A stretch of DNA of 64,000 bases from Chromatocurvus sp964613795 (GTDB lineage Bacteria > Pseudomonadota > Gammaproteobacteria > Pseudomonadales > Halieaceae): assembly GCA_964613795.1 (NCBI GenBank), contig CAZTJR010000014.1:10090-74089 (forward strand), read 5' to 3'. Position numbers and translations under genes: made by a program. This document shows positions 16,245 through 24,189 of the stretch, piece by piece. The notes beneath the pieces were generated by a model. That model saw only the letters and a list, made by a program, of their open reading frames with translations, did not search any database and was not told the origin of the DNA. Numbering within the stretch: the first letter of the stretch is position 1; every line of letters starts with the position of its first letter.

Positions 16245-17582
16245 ATGAAATTTACAGACCTCGGTCTGTCTGTGCCGCTGTTGCAGGCATTGACAGAAAA
16301 AGGCTATACCAGCCCCTCTCCGGTTCAGGAGAAAGCCATTCCCCTGGTTCTTGCCGGCCATGATCTCATGGCGGCTGCCCAGACCGGAACCGGCAAAACC
16401 GCAGCATTTGTTGTGCCGATGCTCCAGCGTCTCGCTGAGGGTACGCGCACCCGTGACCGCCAAGTGCGTGCCCTGGTACTCACACCCACCCGCGAACTCG
16501 CGGCTCAGGTGTACCAGAGCGCTGTGGACTACGGCGCACGCAGCGAACTGAGCGCCTCCGTCGTATTTGGCGGCGTAAAAATCAATCCGCAGATCGCAAA
16601 ACTGAAGCGCGGCAGTGACATTCTTGTCGCCACGCCGGGTCGCCTGCTCGACCTCCACCAGCAGGGAGCAGTGGCATTTGATCGGGTGGAGATCCTGGTG
16701 CTGGACGAAGCTGACCGTATGCTCGACATGGGTTTCATCCATGACATCCGGCGCATCGTCGCTCTGATGCCGAAGAAGCGCCAGACACTCATGTTTTCCG
16801 CCACGTTCTCCGGCGAGATCCGCCGCCTGGCCGAAGGCTACCTGAACAACCCGAAGCAGGTAGAGGTTGCCCCGGCCAACGCCACGGCGGACAGCGTTGA
16901 GCAGTGGATCTACCCAGTTGACAAGAAACGCAAGCCAGAGCTCCTGTCACATCTGGTTCGCAGTAGAGACTGGCATCAGGTGCTGGTGTTCACCCGCACC
17001 AAGCACGGCGCCAACAAGCTAACGAAAAAACTCGAAGACGACGGTATCCGCGCCGAGGCTATTCACGGTAATAAGAGCCAGAACGCCCGCACCCGCGCAC
17101 TGGACGGCTTCAAGCAGGGCCGCATTCAGGCGCTGATCGCCACGGACATCGCCGCCCGGGGACTGGATATCGCCCAGCTGCCGCAGGTGGTGAATTTCGA
17201 CCTGCCGAATATCGCTGAGGATTACGTGCATCGCATCGGTCGCACGGGCCGCGCCGGGGCCAGCGGGCATTCCTATTCTCTGGTTTCAGCGGATGAGGCG
17301 GACTATCTCTACGGTATTGAGCGCCTGATCCGCAAAACGCTGCCCCGGGAGGAAATCGACGGCTATGAGCCGGAGCATGCACTGCCCGCGGCCGGCGTAC
17401 GCCCTCCTCCCTCAGCCCGAAAGCCCGCACCCGCACAGCGCGCCGGACGCCCCTCGGGCCGCGGCGGAGCGCCAGGCAAGCCGGGCGGCAGTCGCCCCGG
17501 CGGTGCCCCAAGACGCAGTGCCGGCGGCCAGCGGGCCGGGGGTGGACGCAGCGGGGGGCAGCGCAGCGGTGGCAACCGCTAG
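16245..17582 (+). CDS. rhlE: DEAD-box RNA helicase RhlE
   Basis: The 445-residue helicase has all core motifs: AQTGTGKT (Walker A), PTRELAAQV, VLDEADRML (DEAD box), FSATFS, and HRIGRTGR (motif VI). The N-terminal Q motif with FTDLGLSVPLLQAL matches RhlE. From about residue 375 the tail is a low-complexity Pro/Gly/Arg-rich extension, as in RhlE proteins, likely for RNA binding. It unwinds short RNA duplexes in ribosome assembly or mRNA turnover. AGGGATCC precedes the ATG at 16245. The neighbouring cold-shock gene fits a shared role in RNA structure at low temperature. Confidence 0.92.
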   Translation: MKFTDLGLSVPLLQALTEKGYTSPSPVQEKAIPLVLAGHDLMAAAQTGTGKTAAFVVPMLQRLAEGTRTRDRQVRALVLTPTRELAAQVYQSAVDYGARSELSASVVFGGVKINPQIAKLKRGSDILVATPGRLLDLHQQGAVAFDRVEILVLDEADRMLDMGFIHDIRRIVALMPKKRQTLMFSATFSGEIRRLAEGYLNNPKQVEVAPANATADSVEQWIYPVDKKRKPELLSHLVRSRDWHQVLVFTRTKHGANKLTKKLEDDGIRAEAIHGNKSQNARTRALDGFKQGRIQALIATDIAARGLDIAQLPQVVNFDLPNIAEDYVHRIGRTGRAGASGHSYSLVSADEADYLYGIERLIRKTLPREEIDGYEPEHALPAAGVRPPPSARKPAPAQRAGRPSGRGGAPGKPGGSRPGGAPRRSAGGQRAGGGRSGGQRSGGNR

Positions 17583-17599
17583 CGGGCCACGGGCGCCGG

Positions 17600-19243
17600 T
17601 TACAGCGCGCGACTCAATGCCGGTATGGTTCTGTGCAGCGTTTCGTCATTTAAGGAGTAGTCTACCGGCACATCAATGACGTGCACGGCGGGCTCGTCCA
17701 GACAGCGCGTCAGCAGCGGCGCCAGCTCGTCACTGTCGGTCACGCGCCAGCCGCGCGCCCCATACGAGTTCGCGTACTGCACGAAATCCGGGTTGCCGTA
17801 ATCCAGCCCATAGTCAGGGAACTGCATCTGCGCCTGCTTCCACTTGATCATGCCGTAAGCATCATCCCGCAGAATCACCACAACCAGATGCTGCTTGAGA
17901 CGAACAGCTGTTTCCAGTTCCTGACTGTTCATCATAAATCCACCGTCACCCACCACCGCAACCACTGGCCTGTCCGGATGCACCAGCTTCGCCGCCATTG
18001 CCGAAGGCAGTCCCGCCCCCATGCTGGCGAGGGCGTTGTCCAATAGCAGCGTATTCGGATGCGCCGCCGGGAAATTGCGCGCAAACCAGATCTTATAGAC
18101 ACCGTTATCCAGCGTAACGATACCCTCCGGGGGCAAGACATCACGCACCTCCCTGACCAGGCGCTCTGGCAGCATCGGGAATCGCCTGTCCGCCTCCGCC
18201 TCTGCACGGTGAGCGAGATAGGCGTCGTGCGCCCGGCTGAAGAAATCGAAAGACCAGCCATCCTGAACGCTGATTTTTTCCTTGATCTGCCAGATACTGT
18301 TGGCAATATCCCCTACCACCTCCAGCTGCGGAAAATACACCGGATCAACCGCAGCCGTCTCGAAGTTGATATGCATGACCCGGCGTTTGTCCGTCGCGCG
18401 CATGAAAAAGGGCGGTTTTTCGACCACATCGTGGCCGATGTTGATGATAAGGTCTGCCGCGCCAATGACCCGGTGCACAAAATCGCCGTCTGATAGCGCA
18501 GTATTTCCCATGAAACGATGATGCTTCTCATCCAGCACACCCTTCCCCATCTGCGTGGTAATGAACGGGATGTCCGTTTTGTCGACAAACTCACGCAGCA
18601 TTTTTGCAGTTAGCTTGCGGTTGGCGCCGGCACCGATCAGCAGCACAGGCGATCTCGCCTGCTCGATCATGTCTACGGCGGCATCGATGGATTTATATTC
18701 GGCGATGGGGCGGCGCACCGCACTGGCGGCGAGCGGAGGAACGTCCGTCTGCTCTGCCGCAATATCCTCGGGCAACTCAATGTGCACAGCGCCCGGACGT
18801 TCCTCATGCGCCAGACGAAACGCTTCGCGCACGATAGACGGCACGCGATCACCGCTGACAACCTGCACGGTATGTTTGGTAATTGGCTGCATCATGTTAA
18901 CCGCATCAATGACCTGGAAACGTGCCTGCTTGCTGCTCTTGATCGGTTTCTGCCCGGTGATCATCAGCATTGGCATTGCGCCCAGCTGGGCATAAGCAGC
19001 CGCGGTCACCAGGTTTGTCGCCCCTGGGCCCAGCGTGGACAGACAGACCCCGACATTGCCGGTGAGACGTCCATAGGTCGCTGCCATGAAACCGGCTGCC
19101 TGCTCATGCCGCGTCAGAATCAACCGGATTGACGAGGTTCGAAGAGATTCGAGCAGGTCGAGGTTTTCCTCGCCGGGAACGCCAAAAATGTACGTAACGC
19201 CCTCAGCTTCCAGCGCGCGGACAAACAGGTCTGATGCTTTCAC
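17600..19243 (-). CDS. acetolactate synthase-like thiamine-diphosphate enzyme, large-subunit type
   Basis: The 547-residue protein shows IFGVPGEENLDLL and RHEQAAGFMA (the catalytic Glu) at the N-terminus, a middle domain with RRPIAEY, and the ThDP/Mg motif VGDGGFMMN near residue 435. It resembles catabolic acetolactate synthases, which condense two pyruvates and need no regulatory subunit. None is encoded next to it, and neither is an acetolactate decarboxylase. I place the start at GTG 19243, with GAGG six bases before it, because family similarity begins at VKASDLF; a GTG four codons upstream has no ribosome binding site. Related enzymes such as oxo-acid decarboxylases cannot be excluded. 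Confidence 0.8.
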   Translation of the reverse strand: MKASDLFVRALEAEGVTYIFGVPGEENLDLLESLRTSSIRLILTRHEQAAGFMAATYGRLTGNVGVCLSTLGPGATNLVTAAAYAQLGAMPMLMITGQKPIKSSKQARFQVIDAVNMMQPITKHTVQVVSGDRVPSIVREAFRLAHEERPGAVHIELPEDIAAEQTDVPPLAASAVRRPIAEYKSIDAAVDMIEQARSPVLLIGAGANRKLTAKMLREFVDKTDIPFITTQMGKGVLDEKHHRFMGNTALSDGDFVHRVIGAADLIINIGHDVVEKPPFFMRATDKRRVMHINFETAAVDPVYFPQLEVVGDIANSIWQIKEKISVQDGWSFDFFSRAHDAYLAHRAEAEADRRFPMLPERLVREVRDVLPPEGIVTLDNGVYKIWFARNFPAAHPNTLLLDNALASMGAGLPSAMAAKLVHPDRPVVAVVGDGGFMMNSQELETAVRLKQHLVVVILRDDAYGMIKWKQAQMQFPDYGLDYGNPDFVQYANSYGARGWRVTDSDELAPLLTRCLDEPAVHVIDVPVDYSLNDETLHRTIPALSRAL

Positions 19244-19361
19244 AGGTAGCCTCACGGTGTTGATGTGTGGTCCGATTCTAACGCGGTTTACACACTGGGC
19301 GTATGCTGATCACCCGCTGGTATCGCGCGAACGGCCAACGGCGCGACCGCCGGCACAATGC

Positions 19362-20516
19362 TCAGGCACGCGTTTCTATCAGGTCAACCCAGTGTTTCAT
19401 CAGGCGAGTCTGTTTCGCCGCTATCTTGATGCAGACCAGCATGGGGACAGCGAGCAGCACGCCCACGGCACCCCACAGCCAGCCCCATATAACCAGCCAG
19501 ACAATGATAATCAGTGGATTCAGTCGCATTCTGCGGCCGAGAATGACCGGCGTGACGAACTGCGCTTCAAGCATATTGATGCTGAAGTAGACCAGCGCCG
19601 GCAACAGCGCGGGCAGTGCGAGACCGTACTGCACGATGCCGGCGAGCGACAGCAGTATCACGCCGATGAACGGCCCGACATAAGGCGCAAAGTTCAGCAT
19701 TCCCACCACAGCGCCCCAGAAAAGCGCGTCCTCGACACCCAGTCCCCAGAGTACGGACGCGACCACCAGACCCAGGCCGGCATTGATGATGCTGACCGTC
19801 AGGATATAGCGCGAGAGCTCGAGCTGGATGGACTGCATCAGCTCGATGCTGTGCTCTTTATCGTGAATATGCGGGAAAACGTTAACCCAGGTAACAAAAA
19901 GCCCGGAACCAAAAATAAGGAGGAATAAAATCAGCATCAGGGCAGTGAGCAACTGGGCGATCATCACCGGCGCTGCGCTCAACGCCGTAATCATGGCTTC
20001 CAGACCGCCCTGTTTAAGTTTTTCGGTGACGCCGGCATCTGCGCTGCTACCACCGGGAACGCCGGCAGTATCAAATTCTTCGTCGCCGCCGAACAGGCCG
20101 AAAAACGTAAATCCTTGTGGCTCGGGTGGTGCCTGCGCTTCGCCGGGAGCCAGTCTTTGCGTCAGGTCTTCCATGTGCTGACTGAGTTCATCCGCCAGCC
20201 CGGGGATCGCAGTCGCCCAGCGCTGCGCCGGTTCAGCGAGCTGACTCGCCAGTAAACCCAGGGGCCCACCGATGATGCAGAGAATAAGCACGGCAGAGAG
20301 AGTTCGTGGCACATAAAACCGCTTTAGCGACTCGACCAAGGGGCTCAGCAACAGCGCGAAGAAAAGCGCCACCACCATAGGCATCAGCAGCGACCGGGCA
20401 AAATATACCGTGTAAAGAACCGCCAGCACCGACAGACTGCGCAGGGCCAGCGAAGTGCCCTGCCCCTGGCGAGCATTGGAAGCACTCGTTGCCGGCTGGC
20501 CACTGCCGAGGCTCAC
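19362..20516 (-). CDS. AI-2E/PerM-family (UPF0118) membrane protein
   Basis: The 384-residue protein has seven to eight membrane helices and the family layout: a long insert after helix 3 (about residues 105-175), a typical MLNFAPYVGPFIG segment and a LNPLIIIVWLVIWGWLWGAVG end section. Members have been linked to autoinducer export or to Na+/H+ exchange; the substrate is not settled. Its ATG overlaps the stop of the YqjK-like gene by 4 bp, so it belongs to the minus-strand unit starting at 21533. Confidence 0.85.
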   Translation of the reverse strand: MSLGSGQPATSASNARQGQGTSLALRSLSVLAVLYTVYFARSLLMPMVVALFFALLLSPLVESLKRFYVPRTLSAVLILCIIGGPLGLLASQLAEPAQRWATAIPGLADELSQHMEDLTQRLAPGEAQAPPEPQGFTFFGLFGGDEEFDTAGVPGGSSADAGVTEKLKQGGLEAMITALSAAPVMIAQLLTALMLILFLLIFGSGLFVTWVNVFPHIHDKEHSIELMQSIQLELSRYILTVSIINAGLGLVVASVLWGLGVEDALFWGAVVGMLNFAPYVGPFIGVILLSLAGIVQYGLALPALLPALVYFSINMLEAQFVTPVILGRRMRLNPLIIIVWLVIWGWLWGAVGVLLAVPMLVCIKIAAKQTRLMKHWVDLIETRA

Positions 20517-20797
20517 CGATCGGTCAAACCAATGTCAGCGAACACACTGCCCGCCGCGCCTCGCGCAACGCGCAACCCGGACACGAGCAGGGAGGAAAGC
20601 ATGCCGCTCCCTCCGGCCAGGACGCCCACACGATGCGTCACAAAACCGGCGGTGAAACCGACTGCGAGCAGCCAGGCTGGATGCACGCGCTGCAGATGCT
20701 GCCGTCGCGAGCGTGCCGCAGAATGCAGCATCACCCTGCGCTCATCGAGCGCCGCCTCGGCAGACTGCAGTTCCCGCAGCTGTTGTTGACGACTCAT
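20513..20797 (-). CDS. small YqjK-like membrane-associated protein
   Basis: A 94-residue protein with a charged helical N-terminus rich in Arg/Gln (RQQQLRELQSAEAALDERR) and a single short hydrophobic part near residues 45-70. Position after the YqjE-like gene and this pattern resemble YqjK. It overlaps its neighbours by 4 bp on each side. Its function is unknown. Confidence 0.6.
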   Translation of the reverse strand: MSRQQQLRELQSAEAALDERRVMLHSAARSRRQHLQRVHPAWLLAVGFTAGFVTHRVGVLAGGSGMLSSLLVSGLRVARGAAGSVFADIGLTDR

Positions 20798-21231
20798 TTC
20801 CCCTGCCCTGATTCGCCGCTGGATGCTGTCTGGCTACCCATCAATGCCTGCCACTGACGCCGGCTGGCGGGCAACCCCAGGCTGCTCTGAAACCGGCGAG
20901 CGGCACGTGCCAATAGATAGAGCGGTGCCAGCTGCAGCCCAAGAAAGGTCGTCAGACCCACTGTCACAGACTCGCTGGCCACCACAGCCAGCCAGGAAAG
21001 CAGAGCGCAAAAGCCCACCCATGCCAGCAAGAGCAGCGGAATCATCGCCAGCAGGACTACCAGAAGCCGTTTCGCGTCTGCGACAGCGAGGCCAAGCTCC
21101 AGGCGCAGCACTGTCGCCAGCTGCTCAAGAACACCCACGGCCTGGCTGCCCAGGGCAAGCCAGGCCTGCACTTCCGCAGTTGCGCCGTTCTTTTGTGTGC
21201 CAGTAGCGTGGGGATCCGCGTCTTCAGGCAC
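20794..21231 (-). CDS. YqjE/phage-holin-superfamily-III-like membrane protein
   Basis: The 145-residue protein has two close membrane segments (about residues 56-78 and 82-107: LLVVLLAMIPLLLLAWVGF, then GLTTFLGLQLAPLYLLARA) after an amphipathic N-terminal helix, as in YqjE. The GTG at 21231 is the only upstream start and lies 5 bp after the YqjD-like stop. The protein is probably in the inner membrane; in E. coli the yqjCDEK genes respond to stress and stationary phase. Confidence 0.65.
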   Translation of the reverse strand: MPEDADPHATGTQKNGATAEVQAWLALGSQAVGVLEQLATVLRLELGLAVADAKRLLVVLLAMIPLLLLAWVGFCALLSWLAVVASESVTVGLTTFLGLQLAPLYLLARAARRFQSSLGLPASRRQWQALMGSQTASSGESGQGK

Positions 21232-21236
21232 AGAGC

Positions 21237-21533
21237 TTACTTCCGCGAAACTAACTGCGACACGAGCAGTCCCGCAAAAAACGCCAGGCCAAGCGTGGCT
21301 ACGGGCTTCTCGTGCACGTAACGCTGCACTTCATCGCCGAGTACATCCGCCTTCTGCCGGCCTTTCAGCAGCTGGTCCATCGCATCGTTCTTGAGATCCA
21401 GCCCGGCGGCCTCGGCAGCACTGCGAAAATGCCCCTGCGCCTCGAGCATGTCATTATACGCAGCCAGAACGGACTCTTTGCCAGCATCCATCTCTTTCTG
21501 CCTGTCAGACGTCGTTTTGTCACTTGCAGCCAC
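21237..21533 (-). CDS. YqjD/ElaB-family (DUF883) ribosome-associated membrane protein
   Basis: The 98-residue protein has a long charged helix followed by the C-terminal motif YVHEKPVATLGLAFFAGLLV, one membrane segment, as in YqjD/ElaB. Family members anchor ribosomes to the membrane in stationary phase. The start is GTG 21533 with AAGGAG eight bases before it. It leads a four-gene minus-strand unit (YqjD-, YqjE-, YqjK-like, PerM-like). Confidence 0.8.
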   Translation of the reverse strand: MAASDKTTSDRQKEMDAGKESVLAAYNDMLEAQGHFRSAAEAAGLDLKNDAMDQLLKGRQKADVLGDEVQRYVHEKPVATLGLAFFAGLLVSQLVSRK

Positions 21534-21640
21534 GATAGTCTCTCCTTGTCAGTTCTCTGATGGTTGCACATTGTCGGCCCCGCTCACGGCACCGAGAGTC
21601 CTTGAAGGGTAGCTCATACGCAAACGAACCGCACGCCGCG

Positions 21641-22318
21641 TCATCGCTCCGCGGACGGCCTCAGGCTAGATAGCCAGGCAAACACCTCATGCTCACTGCA
21701 CACGTCGCCATATTTGGCATTCATATCGAACAGATTGCTGGCATGAGGCGCCGGGTGTCTGTCACCACAGGCTTCCTCGATCACAATCGGAATGAAACCA
21801 TGCTGACAGCTGTCGACACAGGTTGCCCGGATGCAGCCACTGGTCGTCACGCCGGTAATCAATAAGGTATCGATACCCATCGCGGTCAGGGTAGAAGACA
21901 GGCTGGTTGCAAAAAACGCACTGGCATATTGCTTGGAAATGACCAGCTCGCTCGTGGCGGGCTCAAGCCCATCCGCCCAGGCTCCCATGGGATTTCCAGC
22001 CACGAAATGACGTAGCGGCAGCGCTTTCTGGAAGAAACGGCCGCCATTCATCCCCGACTCATGAAATACAACATTTGTGTATATCACGGGAATCCCCGCC
22101 TGGCGGGCCACCGCGCGCACCCTCAGCGCAGCATCGAGTGCAGGCTGAACATCGGCATACAGCTCGCAGTCCCTGTCGAAATACGCCCGCACAAAATCTA
22201 CCAGGATCAGTGCCGGTCTCTGACCGAAACCTATGCGGTTGTCGTAAGCGCGCCCGTAACTGTCTGCGAGGCTTTCCGGCTCGCTGTCGTCAAAATTGCC
22301 GTTTCTGCTGTCGGTCAT
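21641..22318 (-). CDS. isochorismatase-family cysteine hydrolase
   Basis: The 225-residue protein has the catalytic triad of the family: Asp in ALILVDF, Lys in VISKQYASAF and Cys in GVTTSGCIRAT. The overall segment order resembles N-carbamoylsarcosine amidase and related amidases. ATG 22318 with GGGGAG eight bases upstream is the best start; an in-frame one further up adds a poor stretch. The substrate is probably an N-carbamoyl or similar amide, but the sequence cannot tell. It lies alone between the YqjD unit and the VanZ-like gene. Confidence 0.8.
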   Translation of the reverse strand: MTDSRNGNFDDSEPESLADSYGRAYDNRIGFGQRPALILVDFVRAYFDRDCELYADVQPALDAALRVRAVARQAGIPVIYTNVVFHESGMNGGRFFQKALPLRHFVAGNPMGAWADGLEPATSELVISKQYASAFFATSLSSTLTAMGIDTLLITGVTTSGCIRATCVDSCQHGFIPIVIEEACGDRHPAPHASNLFDMNAKYGDVCSEHEVFAWLSSLRPSAER

Positions 22319-22559
22319 GACTGGACTCCCCGGATGGCGGCAGGTTGTGGGCATAATGGCATATTCAAAAAGGAATGCAGAGTGAGACTGTTCATCGCGG
22401 GCGCGCCTCTGCCGCCTGCGAGTGTACCGACGACCCTATGCGCACAAGCAGCCCGCCGAGGCAGGTCAGACACGCGAACATCGCGATAATGTGGCCGACT
22501 GGGGCAAAGTCACCTTTGAAGTCAGCGCAGTCTGCGGCGTTACTGGCAGACCCACTCAC

Positions 22560-22916
22560 TCATGATCCGGCCAGGCGCCGCAGAGCGATGCCCAGACCCG
22601 TGCCGAGCGATAGACCCACGGCGTTGGCCAGCATGTCCGCCACTTCAAAAAACCGTCCCACTAGCGGCTGTACAAACTCGATGGCTATGCCCCACATCAG
22701 AAACACGCCGATCACGGGCACCACGCGTCTACCGAGCGCCAGCGCTGCAGGCACCACCGCGAGCCCCCAGGCGGCAAGGTGAAGAAGTTTGTCACTGCCC
22801 GCCATTGATGACGCGGCCTGCAGCGGCAGCAGCGACAGTACGGTCAGCACAACCAGCGAGAGCAAGGACAGGCCGCGCCAGTATCGAACGGGCAAGGCGA
22901 GGAGCTCAGTCAGCAT
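22560..22916 (-). CDS. VanZ-like family membrane protein
   Basis: A 118-residue protein with four membrane segments and the VanZ-like features DKLLHLAAWGL and the EFVQPLVGRFFEVADMLAN segment. The function of short proteobacterial VanZ-like proteins is unknown. It follows the UbiA-family gene by 19 bp in the same direction. The next 241 bp downstream hold no supported gene. Confidence 0.75.
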   Translation of the reverse strand: MLTELLALPVRYWRGLSLLSLVVLTVLSLLPLQAASSMAGSDKLLHLAAWGLAVVPAALALGRRVVPVIGVFLMWGIAIEFVQPLVGRFFEVADMLANAVGLSLGTGLGIALRRLAGS

Positions 22917-22935
22917 GGGGTGTCGTGCCCGGCCA

Positions 22936-23835
22936 TCAGCTAATGATAATGCCGAGAGCGAGCAGCAGCGGCGTGACCAGCGTCAGGGCCACGTGCTGCG
23001 CCATATGGGGCACCAGTGCAGATACCGCATCCTGATGACGCCGTAAACCACGGTAAGCCAGCGCGGCGACTGGCACAGTCGCCAGACTCAGCAGGACCAT
23101 AGGCGGCAATACATCAAAGATCACGGCGAGAATCACTGAAATATAGGCTGCAAAAAGAAACACCCCGTATACCGCCACACCTGCGGGACCGCCCCAGACC
23201 AGCAACAAATGTTTGCGTCCTGCCCAGCGATCGGCCTCTCGATCCGGAAACTGGTTGATCAGCAAGAGGTCACTGACCATGAACAACGGCAGCAGGGACA
23301 CCATCAGTGCAGTGCTGCTGTAAGCGCCGGTGATGACATAATAGACACCCAGGACCATCAGCGGCCCGAACCCGACCCCCGGCGCCAGCAGGCACAGCAG
23401 CGGTGAGCGCGTCAGCCAGCGGGTATACAGTACGATGATGAGAACACCCGCGAGGCCGAGCGGCAGAATACCGGCGCCGCGAAGGCGGATGAAGTACACA
23501 CCGACCGCAATCACAACACCGAGCGCCGCAACGGCAACAATCAGTGCGTAATGTGCTTTATCCGGATTCTCCGGCAGCACCCCGGTACCGCCGCTGAACG
23601 GCGTTCGCTGGGTCCGGAAATCAAGGCCACTGCGAAAATCCTCATACTCGTTGAGTGCATTGACGCTGATGTGCGCCGCCAGGGCGCCCGCCGCGGCCAG
23701 GGCCAGATGAACAGCGTTAACACTGTGACCATCGTGAACCGCAGCAGCCCAGCCGAGCAGCACACAGACGGGCACAAGCAATAGAAAGGGGGCGCGCATC
23801 GGCCCGAGCGCGGCAGTGAAATGGGCATTGATCAC
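22936..23835 (-). CDS. UbiA-superfamily prenyltransferase
   Basis: The 299-residue protein has about eight to nine membrane helices and the two acidic motifs of the superfamily: ALNEYEDFRSGLD near residue 70 and NQFPDREADRWAGR near 190, which bind prenyl diphosphate through Mg. It looks closest to MenA-like enzymes, but no menaquinone gene is nearby. I choose GTG 23835 because GGAGG lies eight bases before it, instead of the first internal ATG twelve codons on; the frame is open farther up without a site. The aromatic acceptor is unknown. Confidence 0.8.
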   Translation of the reverse strand: MINAHFTAALGPMRAPFLLLVPVCVLLGWAAAVHDGHSVNAVHLALAAAGALAAHISVNALNEYEDFRSGLDFRTQRTPFSGGTGVLPENPDKAHYALIVAVAALGVVIAVGVYFIRLRGAGILPLGLAGVLIIVLYTRWLTRSPLLCLLAPGVGFGPLMVLGVYYVITGAYSSTALMVSLLPLFMVSDLLLINQFPDREADRWAGRKHLLLVWGGPAGVAVYGVFLFAAYISVILAVIFDVLPPMVLLSLATVPVAALAYRGLRRHQDAVSALVPHMAQHVALTLVTPLLLALGIIIS

Positions 23836-24189
23836 GTCGGCGACCTCCGGTGCCAGTGGATTGCAGCTGCGGATTTTAGCCGGTATTACTCCAGCGCGTC
23901 TCGCACTGAAGGAAATCCTTTGTAGCGGGCCAACACCGGTGGCATCGCATCCGCAGCCGAAACCAGTGCCCCGACGGCGCCTGGCACTGCGCTGAGTGCG
24001 GCCAGCAGATCGACCCTCGCCAAGGGTTGCATGGCGCCGCCGGCCACGCCGGCCCATGTTAGGCGAGCCGGGCACGATACCGTACAATTGCAAAGAGCAT
24101 TCACGCCTGATACGGCAGCACCGCATGATCTATCTCTACCCAGGCAAGTCAAGACTCCGGCACCTGCCAGGCAGCGCCTGCAGGATCGC
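23836..24189. other. divergent intergenic region between the UbiA-family gene and msbA
   Basis: 354 bp with no gene I can support. A minus-strand frame ending at 23886 lacks a ribosome binding site and a recognisable family. The msbA promoter must lie here. Confidence 0.6.

Noticed and set aside
22319..22559. Short plus-strand frame starting like a 2'-5' RNA ligase (LFIAG)
   Set aside because: The resemblance ends after a few residues and a stop follows; I see no gene remnant that can be supported.
23886..24029. Short minus-strand frame between the UbiA-family gene and msbA
   Set aside because: Only 48 codons from the only plausible ATG, no ribosome binding site and no recognisable family.
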